64,000 bases of DNA from Scatolibacter rhodanostii (GCF_900197595.1 NZ_FZLO01000004.1:1-64000), one strand, 5' to 3'; numbered from the stretch's first letter, positions 29,531-38,523 are shown. Numbers and translations are program-made. The notes: generated by a model from the letters alone, not told the origin.

Positions 29531-31666
29531 TCATTCAACCATAGATTCAATTTTGTATTTGGTAAACACCGTTTTTGAAGCTCCGCTGTTTCCAAAGCCA
29601 ATACAGCCATTCTGATAGGGAGAATCATCTGTGACAGAAATTAACTCTTGATTAAGAACGCAAACCCTTATAGTATCCTGCTGCACGTTAACTTGTATTT
29701 CAATCTCTTCGTTATGCTTCCATCCATATTCACATTCGGCAAGGGTCACCAATTTGCCATCTACGTTTTTAGATAGTGCTAATCGATTCCCTTCTTTTAA
29801 ACTAACCTCGTAGGAACGCACAGAACCTTGAACGCGGAACAGAACCTTATGTATGTCGCCTATTTCAGGAATCAGCCCAACGGTTAACGTGAAATCTTTC
29901 CAGTCATAGCTGCCCGTATAAACTTCTCCTCGGCTAGCCGAACTGACCTGCAAGCCATTCTCTACTACTTCGGTAAACCCACTGAAAGAAGTGATATGAG
30001 CTGGCATTTGGTGTATTCCATTCCATTTTTCTACAGGCAGCACTGCCAAATTCATCTCATAGTTTGCTATCGGTGTAACAGAAAAATCGTCCATATATAA
30101 AATGATATCTGGTCTCTCGTTGACTGTCGTTGGCGACATGGCTATAATTTTAAATCCAACTTTCTCAACAATTGCATTTTCTGCATAAGGCAATGTGAAT
30201 TCAATTTCCTGCCATGTTCCGGCTGTCAGCACCATTGCGCTTTGTTGCAGATTATAAACTTCACTTTTTATACGGTCTGTCCAGAAAGGAACTAGTTTTA
30301 CTTCTCCTGTACAATTTTTATCAGCATAAAAATAAGCTTTCACTTTATCGCCGGGATAAATAGTGGGCGAAAAATCAGGGTTATATCGGCTGTCGTTAAA
30401 GTCTGACGGCGTATAGTAGCTCTTATGGTAAAGCTCCACTATGCCTCCTCTTTCGATGGAGGGCACAGCAATTTTGCAGGAACGTTTTCCTGTATGTGCT
30501 TTCTCATCTGTGTTGTTCACCGTCGCCCCATACCCTTCAGCGCGCATAGCATGAATGGCTGTCGGAAATTCAAAGTGAAATTGATTTGCTGAATTTTGTT
30601 CGAGTAAAAATCTTAGCTCAGGGTCTATCGGCTCTGGCTTTATTTTTTGCGCAATCTTCAGAGAATCCAGTGCAGCCTGTGAAACAGTTTGAATATTTAA
30701 GCTGCCAATCGCTGATGAAGCACAAATAAAATCATTCACCTGTTTTAGCCATTTTTCTCCGATATGGGAGGCAGAAACAAATGCTCCTAAAATAGCACCC
30801 ACATTGCCGACATTGCAGTCCGTATCCCAACCGCACATATTGCAGATGTTGATTGTATCGTCAAAATCTCCTCTTCCATGAACAAGAGAAAGTACAATCA
30901 CCGCTGCATTGGGGATAATATGACACACCCCTTTATAGTGCTGATAGCCATATTTTTGCTGCACAAAAGCAAAGGTTTTGCGCCAATCATCTTGGTTGCG
31001 TTTTGCCTCTGCCATAACGTCCTGCGCCATAACAGCATATTCGCAGTCACTTGGAATTTCTGCTAAACCGGCAGCTATAATTTCGTCAATGCTCTGTGCT
31101 GTAAAGGCCTTTGCTACACAGGCCGCCACAAAACGTCCGCCATAAATGCCTTCTCCGCCATGCGTGACAGAAGACATTTTACCTGCCAATTCAGCTGCTC
31201 TATGGCTGTCACCGGGACAGACAAAACCCCAGCAATCCGAAAAAATCTGGCCGCCGATCTGCTCTGCTATCGTTTTTCCGTTTAGCTCTATCGAACCTGA
31301 AAGAGGTGCACTTACCCCTTGTTTGAGATTTTCATAGGCGGTATTTTCAGTAGAAATGCCATATCCTCCCCACCAGAAAAAACCATGTCCATCTGACACA
31401 TAGTTTTTTAATGTGAGTGCCATGGTTTGTTCATCTACTTGGCCACTTGCATAATCCAAAAACACTCTTTGGTAAAACAACGGACCATTAATATCATCAT
31501 CTGCACAGAAATTTTTAAAGGTATAGGGATAAGAATTTATCTCCCCAAATACATCTCTAATTTTTTCGTGGGTCCAGCCTTCCACATCTGCTCCATGGAT
31601 AACACCTACAATTTTACCGACCCATCCGCCATAGAGCTTATCCAGATACTTTGCTGTTATTTCCAT
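29531..31666 (-). CDS. ADP-ribosylglycohydrolase-family protein with C-terminal beta-sandwich modules
   Basis: A 711-residue protein. Residues about 1-350 form an ADP-ribosylglycohydrolase (DraG-type) domain: acidic metal site FCADDDINGPL near 55 and the second site GWDTDCNVGNVGA near 290, which together bind two metals. Residues about 365-530 look like a jelly-roll, carbohydrate-binding-like module with the MDDFSVTP end, and 540-711 like a LamG-type sandwich. There is no signal peptide, so it acts in the cytoplasm. ATG 31666 has GGGGGA six bases upstream. It is the first gene of an operon with ribokinase, pointing to an N- or O-linked ribosyl substrate such as a nucleoside or ADP-ribose derivative; the real substrate is unknown. 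Confidence 0.85.
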   Translation of the reverse strand: MEITAKYLDKLYGGWVGKIVGVIHGADVEGWTHEKIRDVFGEINSYPYTFKNFCADDDINGPLFYQRVFLDYASGQVDEQTMALTLKNYVSDGHGFFWWGGYGISTENTAYENLKQGVSAPLSGSIELNGKTIAEQIGGQIFSDCWGFVCPGDSHRAAELAGKMSSVTHGGEGIYGGRFVAACVAKAFTAQSIDEIIAAGLAEIPSDCEYAVMAQDVMAEAKRNQDDWRKTFAFVQQKYGYQHYKGVCHIIPNAAVIVLSLVHGRGDFDDTINICNMCGWDTDCNVGNVGAILGAFVSASHIGEKWLKQVNDFICASSAIGSLNIQTVSQAALDSLKIAQKIKPEPIDPELRFLLEQNSANQFHFEFPTAIHAMRAEGYGATVNNTDEKAHTGKRSCKIAVPSIERGGIVELYHKSYYTPSDFNDSRYNPDFSPTIYPGDKVKAYFYADKNCTGEVKLVPFWTDRIKSEVYNLQQSAMVLTAGTWQEIEFTLPYAENAIVEKVGFKIIAMSPTTVNERPDIILYMDDFSVTPIANYEMNLAVLPVEKWNGIHQMPAHITSFSGFTEVVENGLQVSSASRGEVYTGSYDWKDFTLTVGLIPEIGDIHKVLFRVQGSVRSYEVSLKEGNRLALSKNVDGKLVTLAECEYGWKHNEEIEIQVNVQQDTIRVCVLNQELISVTDDSPYQNGCIGFGNSGASKTVFTKYKIESMVE

Positions 31667-31892
31667 TGTTTTTCCCCCATACATTTAATATTCACTAATT
31701 AATTTTCTTTGCACGCTTTGTTTAGATTCCTTGCTCCCAACAATAAAAGCCCTCTATATGTTTTTGTTCTTTTCTGCTAGCAAACCATTCTAAAAGCTCC
31801 CTCGCAAAGAATTTACCCTTCTACTGTTTAAATCTTGTTATATTACTCTCTTACTAACTAGGTAAATCATCTCCTGACATATTTTCACGATG

Positions 31893-31920
31893 ATTATAAC
31901 ATCTAAAACATGATTGTCAA
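31893..31920 (-). promoter_or_regulatory. Promoter of the glycohydrolase-ribokinase operon
   Basis: On the minus strand TTGACA (31915-31920) and TATAAT (31893-31898) with a 16-base spacer. It leaves a leader of about 220 bases (31667-31886) in which I recognise no riboswitch. Confidence 0.75.
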
Positions 31921-32102
31921 CTATTTTAAATAGAATTCCACTCCTAATATAGTGTAATTTATATCAATTATATAAGTAGAAGTATTTTATTCAGATTAAT
32001 CAGGAAAATATATGCTAATATCAAATTTTCTTTGTTTTATGTAAATTTTGAAATATCTTGCAGGAAAACTCTGAGAAAATATACCTGCCTAATATTAGAT
32101 AC

Positions 32103-32131
32103 TTGTTTCCCTTAAAACCCTGTGGTATAAT
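32103..32131 (+). promoter_or_regulatory. Promoter of the Rrf2 regulator
   Basis: TTGTTT (32103-32108) and TATAAT (32126-32131) with 17 bases between and TGG before the -10 (extended -10). The transcript leader is only about 15 bases. The stretch 31921-32102 is AT-rich and shows nothing else. Confidence 0.65.
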
Positions 32132-32152
32132 AGGTTTTAATGGAGGTGACTT

Positions 32153-32587
32153 ATGAAAATTTCAACAAAAGGCCGCTATGCCTTGCGTGTTATGCTCGAT
32201 CTTGCTATTAATCAAACTGGTGAATTTGTTCCGCTGAAGGATATTTCCCTGCGCCAAGAAATCACTGTAAAATATCTTGAACAAATTATCAGCCCTTTAA
32301 TTAAAGCCGGTTATCTACGCAGCTCGCGTGGTAACGGCGGCGGTTATCGACTAGCCAAAGACCCCAAAGATTATCGTGTTGGTGATATTCTGCGTGTTAC
32401 AGAGGGGGATTTGAGTGTTGTCGCTTGTTTAGACGGAAACGACAACAATTGTTCTCGACAAGAGAATTGCCTGACACTTTCTTTTTGGCAAAACTTTAAT
32501 AAAATTGTACAGGAATATGTAGACAGCGTAACTTTAGAAGATTTATTGCAGCAGTCTGAAAATAGTTATTACGCCGCTTCTATTTAA
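32153..32587 (+). CDS. Rrf2-family regulator with Fe-S cysteine set (IscR-like)
   Basis: A 144-residue winged-helix regulator. The N-terminus MKISTKGRYALR and the recognition region LEQIISPLIKAGYLRSSRG with GGGYRLA wing are Rrf2 hallmarks. Cys92, Cys100 and Cys106 (C-x7-C-x5-C) lie where IscR holds a [2Fe-2S] cluster; CymR, the cysteine regulator of Bacillus, lacks this set. GGAGGTGA precedes the ATG. No isc, suf or cysteine genes are adjacent, so its targets are elsewhere, possibly including its own promoter. Fe-S or redox sensing is inferred from the cysteines. Confidence 0.88.
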   Translation: MKISTKGRYALRVMLDLAINQTGEFVPLKDISLRQEITVKYLEQIISPLIKAGYLRSSRGNGGGYRLAKDPKDYRVGDILRVTEGDLSVVACLDGNDNNCSRQENCLTLSFWQNFNKIVQEYVDSVTLEDLLQQSENSYYAASI

Positions 32588-32726
32588 AGAGTCAGTTAGG
32601 CCGTTAGCAATGGCACTACTATTTCACTTTACAGCAGCGCAGCGATAAGTTTATCTATCATAAAGCATAAGATGAAGAATACAACTATTTCACGGGCAAG
32701 TATTGCTGCCCAAACGAGGTGAACCT

Positions 32727-33926
32727 ATGCTCGCTTCTGCCAAACGCATGGCCAGTGCTCTTATTTGTTCTCTGTTTTTAGGATTAGCTTTTTTCTCTCT
32801 TCCAGCTTCCGCTGAAGTAGAAGAAGGCTTTTCTCTTTCTCTCTCTAAAACCGAATTCCGCGCCGGAGATAAAATAGTGCTTACCCTTTCTTATTCCGGT
32901 ACCAATCAAAGCCCGGGAGCTTTTTTGGTTCGAGTGAACTTCGACCCCTCTCTGGTTTCTTATAACAAAACTGAAGTTGATGAGACTCTAAAATCTCAAT
33001 ATACAAAAACTGAAGCAACCGAATCGGAGATTTCTTCGGTTTATACCAATAAAACTCCTACTCAACCACTCCTTTTAAACGGAGAAATTTTTCGGTATAC
33101 CTTTACTGCCGCCGCTGATGCTTCCTCTGGCGATTGTCCGTTTAGCCTTTCGGTGGAGCAAATTGTAAATGATGCTGGCAATCAGCTGGCTGATGATTTT
33201 ATTTTGACGGCTTCTGCCACAGTTTTAGAACCTCGCTCCGATGACTGCCGCATTTTGGCACTTTGGCCTGCCGTTGGCACCTTAACGCCTGCTTTTGACC
33301 CAGATATTCTGCAATATCAGCTAGATGTACCTTATGATGTCAGCCAAATGACATTTGATGTTGAAACTGTTTCAGGTGCTACTTGGAAAGTAAATCGTAA
33401 AAATCTGGGAGCTGGAGGAAGTAGTACAGATTTTATTATCTCTGCCACTTCCGAAGATAAAAGCAAAAGTCAGAATTACGCCATCACAGTAAATCGAGCT
33501 GAAAAAAGTGCTTCTACTAAGACAAATACCGGCAGCTCTGGTTCTTCAAAATCTTCTGGCAATACAAAAACCAGCGGTAAGAATACAGGAACAGGCGACT
33601 TACCTTTGTCAGCTCAAACAAGCGGTGAATTTGCACCTATATCAGACTCTATTCTTTATCAATCTCAGTCTAATTCTCCTCTCTTAATGATAGAAAGTAG
33701 CGGCTTTACTCCTTTTTTGTGGGGCTGCCTAGGAAGTATTTTACTGATTTTGCTTGTTTATCTCATTAGTCTGCACCTAAAATTAATGATTCTATCTAAG
33801 GAAGAAAAATTGATTGCCAAACGCTCACGATCAACAGATGGTTCTGTCCTTCTCAAAACACCTCATTCTCCTGAAAATTTGCCTGTCTCTGAGAAAACAG
33901 ATGGTGATTTATCAGCAGAAAAGTAA
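32727..33926 (+). CDS. Membrane-anchored surface protein with cohesin-like domain
   Basis: A 399-residue exported protein: signal peptide (about 1-29, ending PASA), a cohesin-type beta-sandwich (about 35-160, with GDKIVLTLSYSG and VNFDPSLVSYNK), a cadherin-like beta-sandwich repeat (about 170-265, with LDVPYDVSQMTF), a Ser/Gly/Thr-rich linker (265-300), a membrane helix (about 330-355) and a basic cytoplasmic tail of some 45 residues. ATG 32727 has GAGGTGA upstream; an earlier in-frame start is less favourable. Cohesins bind dockerins in cellulosomes, but many single cohesin-like domains do other work. No dockerin protein is in the window. Confidence 0.8.
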   Translation: MLASAKRMASALICSLFLGLAFFSLPASAEVEEGFSLSLSKTEFRAGDKIVLTLSYSGTNQSPGAFLVRVNFDPSLVSYNKTEVDETLKSQYTKTEATESEISSVYTNKTPTQPLLLNGEIFRYTFTAAADASSGDCPFSLSVEQIVNDAGNQLADDFILTASATVLEPRSDDCRILALWPAVGTLTPAFDPDILQYQLDVPYDVSQMTFDVETVSGATWKVNRKNLGAGGSSTDFIISATSEDKSKSQNYAITVNRAEKSASTKTNTGSSGSSKSSGNTKTSGKNTGTGDLPLSAQTSGEFAPISDSILYQSQSNSPLLMIESSGFTPFLWGCLGSILLILLVYLISLHLKLMILSKEEKLIAKRSRSTDGSVLLKTPHSPENLPVSEKTDGDLSAEK

Positions 33927-33990
33927 TCCCTTTGGCACTTAATTATCAGGACTAGGGTATCACAAGTAAAAAACGAGTCTATTATATTTG

Positions 33991-34030
33991 AAACAGCAAC
34001 CTAAATGATAAATTTAGGTTGCTGTTTTCT
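33991..34030 (+). terminator. Terminator after the cohesin-like gene
   Basis: A 16-bp perfect stem (33991-34006 with 34012-34027) around a five-base loop, then a T-containing run. Its right edge abuts the next promoter. Confidence 0.8.
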
Positions 34031-34059
34031 TTGCATAAGGCGAAAGGGTATAGTATAAT
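34031..34059 (+). promoter_or_regulatory. Promoter of the MATE transporter gene
   Basis: TTGCAT (34031-34036) and TATAAT (34054-34059) with a 17-base spacer, placed directly after the preceding terminator. Confidence 0.65.
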
Positions 34060-34360
34060 GAGATTTGTATTGAAAGCGCATTGGGCGCACGGTAGGGGTA
34101 TTTTCAGCAATTATTTTGTCCCGCAGAAAATACATGCAGACACTGAAAATAAACCTCCTATTTTATTGGGTGTAACTGTAACCAAAAATGACTTGGACAT
34201 CTACTGCAAACAACTAAAGGGATATTAGCCATGAGAAAAGCTGTTTTACTTCTGTTTTTACTTTATTTGTTTTCTCAGCAGATTTTATCCGCCATTACAG
34301 GTTTCAGAAACCCACATCATTTAAATGGCCAATTTGGTCACGGGAAGGAGTTCTTTCATT
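34060..34360 (+). other. Long 5' leader of the MATE gene
   Basis: About 295 bases of leader separate the predicted start point from the MATE start codon. I recognise no known riboswitch consensus. A 68-codon frame (34231-34437) begins with a hydrophobic, signal-like MRKAVLLLFLLYLF and runs 77 bases into the MATE gene in another frame. It could be a leader peptide that couples translation, but after residue 25 it has no protein-like character, so I do not call it a gene. Confidence 0.4.
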
Positions 34361-35800
34361 ATGACAGACTCAGAAAATCAAGATTTATCTCTTCAACCCC
34401 CGCAAACAAAACAGCCCTTTTTAAAAAATCTACTTAGCTTGGCCATTCCTTTTGCATTGCAAAACCTCATTGCTTTTGCTATGGGATTTACCGACAATCT
34501 CATGGTAGGACAACTGGGAGATGACGCAATTTCCGGTATTTATATGGGAAATCAGCCTCAAATTTTTCTGCAAATGGTTATTGGCGGTATTGAGGGAGCC
34601 ATCCTCATTTTAGCTGCACAATACTGGGGTAAAAATGATACCTCATCTATTCGAAAAGTGGTTTCAATTGGTATTAAACTGGCTGGCGCTTTCGGTCTTG
34701 TTGTATCTTTGGTTGCAGCCACTATGCCCTACACCATTCTCACTTTATTTACCAAAGAAACCGGTGTGTTGAGAGAAGGAACTGAATATCTTCGTTTTGT
34801 AGGAGCTTCTTATCTTTTCTTTTCGATTACACAAATCTTGATTGCCGCCATGCGAAGTGTAGAGTCTGCACGAATTGGTCTTTATATATCGTTGATTGGA
34901 TATGCTTTAGATTGCTTTCTCAACTACATCATGATTTTTGGCAAGCTAGGTTTGCCGGCGATGGGTGTAAAAGGAGCTGCTGTCAGCACATTAATTTCAC
35001 GTACCGTTGAAATGGTGATTGTCATTTTCTATGTATTTAAAGTTGATAAACGACTGCGATTAAAGCTAAAAGATTTGGCCAGCTTTGATTCAATTCTTTT
35101 TCGAGATTTTATCCGCTATGGCTTACCTGTTATCGGCGGAAATTTGGTTTGGTCTATCAACAATTTGGCACAAAGTGCTATCTTTGGCAGTTTTAATTCA
35201 GCTGGCGTTATCGCCGCCGCCAGTATTGCTGGCAGCTTGCACAGCTTAATTTATGTCTGGATGAACGGGCTTTCCTCTGCCGTCGGAATTATAACAGGCA
35301 AAATGATTGGTGCTAAAGCAAGCCTTGATGCCATTAAGAAACACGCACGCCAAGTGCAAACACTCTTTGTTTTTGTCGGTATTTTTTCAGGGCTCTTTAT
35401 CTTTTTCATGAGCAATCGCTTTATTTCACTCTACAAAATTACTCCCGAAGCCTATGGCTTTGCTAAACAATTTATAAACGTCATCTCAATCAGTATTATT
35501 GGTACTTGTTATCAGGCCGCTTGTTTATTTGGACTTGTTAAATCAGGCGGTGATATCTCATTTGTCTTTAAAATGGATACTTTTTTCGTCTTTGTAGTTG
35601 TTTTGCCTTCTGCTCTTTTGGCCATTCATCTGGGTGCTCCGCCATGGGTTGTGTTTGCCTGCTTAAAGTGTGACCAAATCTTAAAATGCTTTGTTGCCGT
35701 AGTTAAAATTAATCGCTTTAATTGGATGAAAAATCTGACTCGTGAGTCCTCTTCAATTGAAAATGGCGAGGCAGCAATCTTAGATACACCCGCAGAATAA
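34361..35800 (+). CDS. MATE-family multidrug/cation efflux transporter
   Basis: A 479-residue inner-membrane antiporter with about twelve hydrophobic segments in two related halves, which exports drugs or metabolites using Na+ or H+ gradients. MATE features are GFTDNLMVGQLGDDAISG in helix 1-2 and AVSTLISRTVEMV in the middle. GGAAGGAG lies seven bases before ATG 34361; an earlier in-frame start at 34325 lacks it. It is a single-gene unit with its own promoter and a long leader, which would suit inducible expression. The substrate is unknown. Confidence 0.9.
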   Translation: MTDSENQDLSLQPPQTKQPFLKNLLSLAIPFALQNLIAFAMGFTDNLMVGQLGDDAISGIYMGNQPQIFLQMVIGGIEGAILILAAQYWGKNDTSSIRKVVSIGIKLAGAFGLVVSLVAATMPYTILTLFTKETGVLREGTEYLRFVGASYLFFSITQILIAAMRSVESARIGLYISLIGYALDCFLNYIMIFGKLGLPAMGVKGAAVSTLISRTVEMVIVIFYVFKVDKRLRLKLKDLASFDSILFRDFIRYGLPVIGGNLVWSINNLAQSAIFGSFNSAGVIAAASIAGSLHSLIYVWMNGLSSAVGIITGKMIGAKASLDAIKKHARQVQTLFVFVGIFSGLFIFFMSNRFISLYKITPEAYGFAKQFINVISISIIGTCYQAACLFGLVKSGGDISFVFKMDTFFVFVVVLPSALLAIHLGAPPWVVFACLKCDQILKCFVAVVKINRFNWMKNLTRESSSIENGEAAILDTPAE

Positions 35801-35824
35801 GTCGAATAAACTGCATGAAACAGA

Positions 35825-35853
35825 TTGCTTTTTATGGCTTGTCTTTGTATAAT
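35825..35853 (+). promoter_or_regulatory. Promoter of the second epimerase-like gene
   Basis: TTGCTT (35825-35830) and TATAAT (35848-35853) with a 17-base spacer, about 45 bases before the start codon. Confidence 0.6.
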
Positions 35854-35903
35854 AGAGATATCATGTGATTGTCACATAGTGAAACTATAAGGAGTTGTTA
35901 ACA

Positions 35904-36875
35904 ATGAAACTAGGCGTATTGACAAATGTTATTGGAGAAAAGCCGTTAAAGGAAGCTCTTACATACTTTAAATCACTCGGTATGCAAATGGTTGAACTTG
36001 GCTGCGGAGGATATCCCGGCAAAGACCACTGCAACCCTGATATTCTTTTGCACGATGAAGTTGCTTATAATGAATTCATGGAAACTCTTAAAGAATCCGG
36101 TCTTGGTGTCAGTGCTTTGAGCTGCCACGCTAACCCGATTCATCCTAACAAAGAAATTGCGGCAGAATTTGACCGCGATTTGCACAATGCTGTCTTAATG
36201 GCAGAAAAAATGGGCATTGACCGCATCAATACTTTCTCAGGCTGCCCCGGAGATTCCCCCACATCACAGTATCCTAACTGGGTCACTTGTGCATGGCCAG
36301 AAGATTTCGCTGCTATCCTTGATTATCAGTGGAATGATGTGTTGATTCCTTACTGGAAAAATTTTGTTGCTTTTGCAAAAGAACACGGTGTCAACAAAAT
36401 TGGTTTTGAAATGCATCAGGGTTTCTGCGTTTACAACACCTACACCATGAAAAAAATTCGTGATGCAGTTGGACCTGAACTGGGTGCCAACCTTGATCCT
36501 AGCCATCTTTTCTGGCAAGGTATGGATCCGCTCAAAGTTATCCGTGAACTTGGCGGCGACGCTATTTTCCACGTTCATGCTAAAGATACCAAAATTGATC
36601 CTGTCAATGCTCCTGTTAACGGCTTATTGGATATTCAGTCTTACGCAGATGAAGCCAACCGTTCTTGGGTGTTTAGAAGCATTGGTTATGGTCATGACGA
36701 ACTGTTCTGGAAAGATTTCGTCAGCACCTTGCGTTTAGTTGGCTATGACTATGTCATGAGCATTGAACATGAAGACAGCTTTATGAGCAAAAACGAAGGT
36801 CTTGTCAAGGCTGTTGATATGCTAAAACGCTCTATCACTTTTGAAGATAAAATGACTGACTTGCGTTGGGTTTGA
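35904..36875 (+). CDS. Sugar phosphate isomerase/epimerase, xylose isomerase-like TIM barrel
   Basis: A 323-residue TIM barrel of the xylose isomerase-like superfamily. Metal ligands expected for the family are seen as Glu in GFEMHQG, Asp in NLDPSHLFWQG, His in FHVHAKDT and Glu in MSIEHED. The Gly-Cys-rich MVELGCGGYPGKDHCN near residue 30 is typical of a subgroup annotated as sugar phosphate isomerases. AAGGAG lies nine bases before ATG 35904, three codons inside the longest frame. It is monocistronic, with its own promoter and terminator. The substrate is unknown; oxidised or rare sugars and inositols are possibilities. Confidence 0.85.
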   Translation: MKLGVLTNVIGEKPLKEALTYFKSLGMQMVELGCGGYPGKDHCNPDILLHDEVAYNEFMETLKESGLGVSALSCHANPIHPNKEIAAEFDRDLHNAVLMAEKMGIDRINTFSGCPGDSPTSQYPNWVTCAWPEDFAAILDYQWNDVLIPYWKNFVAFAKEHGVNKIGFEMHQGFCVYNTYTMKKIRDAVGPELGANLDPSHLFWQGMDPLKVIRELGGDAIFHVHAKDTKIDPVNAPVNGLLDIQSYADEANRSWVFRSIGYGHDELFWKDFVSTLRLVGYDYVMSIEHEDSFMSKNEGLVKAVDMLKRSITFEDKMTDLRWV

Positions 36876-36919
36876 TTGATTTTAACCCTTATAACAAATT
36901 TTATTATTCTTAGCCTTAT

Positions 36920-36957
36920 AAAAAGCTTTGTATTCATTAAGAATACAAAGCTTTTTT
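36920..36957 (+). terminator. Terminator, usable in both directions
   Basis: A 16-bp perfect stem (36920-36935 with 36941-36956) with a five-base loop and a seven-base T run. It separates the epimerase gene from the converging flippase gene. Confidence 0.92.
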
Positions 36958-37011
36958 TGTGTAAGATTATTGAATTTTCTTTCGCTTAAAATTTATTTTG
37001 TGCTTATGCCG

Positions 37012-38523
37012 TTACGCTGATTTTTCTGATTTTTGCAGTGCCCATCCCGTTCCCTTTATCATTGCTATAAAAATAAGTCCTGCTATTGTGATTTGTATGA
37101 GCACCGTGAGCATGTTCACTTGTGTTGTCAACATATTCATAAATAAATTTGTAATCATCACAGACAGCATGGCAATCAGAACCGGCAACACAATCTGTCT
37201 AACAGGGTGCAGCTTTACTTTCGTGACTTTCAGCAGTCTGCCTAAGCTTAAAGAGGCATTAAATATGGTACTGAAAAACAGAATGCCCACATAGCTTTCT
37301 ATTCCAAAAAAGCGCAGTAAAATTAAAACCAAAATAACACGAATGGACGAATCCGCCAAGTTGAATTTCATGGAGTTAAATTGCTCATCCATTCCTTTTA
37401 AAAGAGAATCGACCACCACGTCTAAATACATCAGTGGAACAATAGGCGCCAAAACTTTGAGATATTCTCCGGCGAATTCATTATGATAGAAAACTAAGCT
37501 CCAATCATCACCAAACATAATAAAAATAGCAGCAAAAAAGATGCCAAAAACCAAGGCGGCCGTAATCGCTTTTCCTGTAATATACTCTACTGCATTTTTG
37601 TGGTTTTGCTCTCTTTCTCTTGTAATTTTAGGAATCAGCAGTGAAGCAAATGAGGTCAAAAATGAACATGGAAAATATAGCATGGGCATTGTCATGCCCT
37701 GTAGCATGCCATATTGCGACATAGATGCCGAATAGCTTTGCCCAAACTTTTGCAGTTCTTTAGGGATGAGCAAATTTTCTGCTGTATTTAAGAGACTTCT
37801 GGCCGCCGAACTGAGTGTAGACGGCAAAGCGATGTGAGTAAGACCATGCAAAACACCCTTGCTTTTATTTTTCTCTACCGGGGTATTCTTGCGTAAACTT
37901 TTACGATAAGCAAACCATCCAGCAAGAAAAGACGTGACTTCTCCGCCTGTTGAGGCAACAACAGCTGCTACACAAGCTTTTTCAATGCCCTGCGGGGCAA
38001 AATACCAAAACAGAAAAACAGTCAGTCCTACGGTTAAGACATTCTCCAAAACATCAGAAAGGCCTGTCGAAACAGATTCATCTACCGCTAAAAAATATCC
38101 TCTTAAACAAGTACAGATGGACATGAATGGTAACCCTAGGCCTAGGATTTTAAGACAGGGAGCCGCTAATTCATTGCCAAGCAGCACCCTTGCACAGAAA
38201 TCAGAGGCAAAAAACAAGAAGCCAGAGATAGTTAGACTGATAGTCAAGCAAAAGGCAAAACATTTGCCGACAATAGAGCGAATTTCACTACGCCTACCGC
38301 TGACAATGGCAGCCGTTACCATTCTTGTAACCGCTAAACTAATTCCTGAAGTTGAAAGCGTGACCGCCAACATAAAAATAGAGATAATCAATTGATAAAG
38401 TCCAATTCCCTCGGCACCAATTTTCTGTGACAAATAAGACCGATAAACAATATTGGTTATCCGCAGAAAAAAGGAAATACCGGTGAGGATAAGACCTTGT
38501 TTAAAAAAAGTTTTCTTTGTCAT
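37012..38523 (-). CDS. SpoVB-type polysaccharide/lipid flippase (MOP superfamily)
   Basis: A roughly 503-residue membrane protein with about fourteen helices, in the SpoVB/MurJ-like branch of the MOP superfamily that flips undecaprenyl-linked precursors. The N-terminus TFFKQGLILTGISFFLRI and the middle PSTLSSAARSLLNTAENLLIP (split near residue 250) are typical of clostridial SpoVB-like proteins, which act in spore cortex synthesis. ATG 38523 has GGGAG six bases upstream; a longer frame reaches 38580 through the divergent promoter region. It could be a general lipid II flippase instead. It stands alone, divergent from prmA. Confidence 0.85.
   Translation of the reverse strand: MTKKTFFKQGLILTGISFFLRITNIVYRSYLSQKIGAEGIGLYQLIISIFMLAVTLSTSGISLAVTRMVTAAIVSGRRSEIRSIVGKCFAFCLTISLTISGFLFFASDFCARVLLGNELAAPCLKILGLGLPFMSICTCLRGYFLAVDESVSTGLSDVLENVLTVGLTVFLFWYFAPQGIEKACVAAVVASTGGEVTSFLAGWFAYRKSLRKNTPVEKNKSKGVLHGLTHIALPSTLSSAARSLLNTAENLLIPKELQKFGQSYSASMSQYGMLQGMTMPMLYFPCSFLTSFASLLIPKITREREQNHKNAVEYITGKAITAALVFGIFFAAIFIMFGDDWSLVFYHNEFAGEYLKVLAPIVPLMYLDVVVDSLLKGMDEQFNSMKFNLADSSIRVILVLILLRFFGIESYVGILFFSTIFNASLSLGRLLKVTKVKLHPVRQIVLPVLIAMLSVMITNLFMNMLTTQVNMLTVLIQITIAGLIFIAMIKGTGWALQKSEKSA

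Noticed and set aside
34019-34228. 69-codon plus-strand frame before the MATE gene
   Set aside because: It starts in a terminator stem and runs through the promoter; not a plausible gene.
34231-34437. 68-codon frame with hydrophobic start before the MATE gene
   Set aside because: Only the first 25 residues are protein-like and the rest overlaps the transporter out of phase; kept as an observation, not called as a gene.
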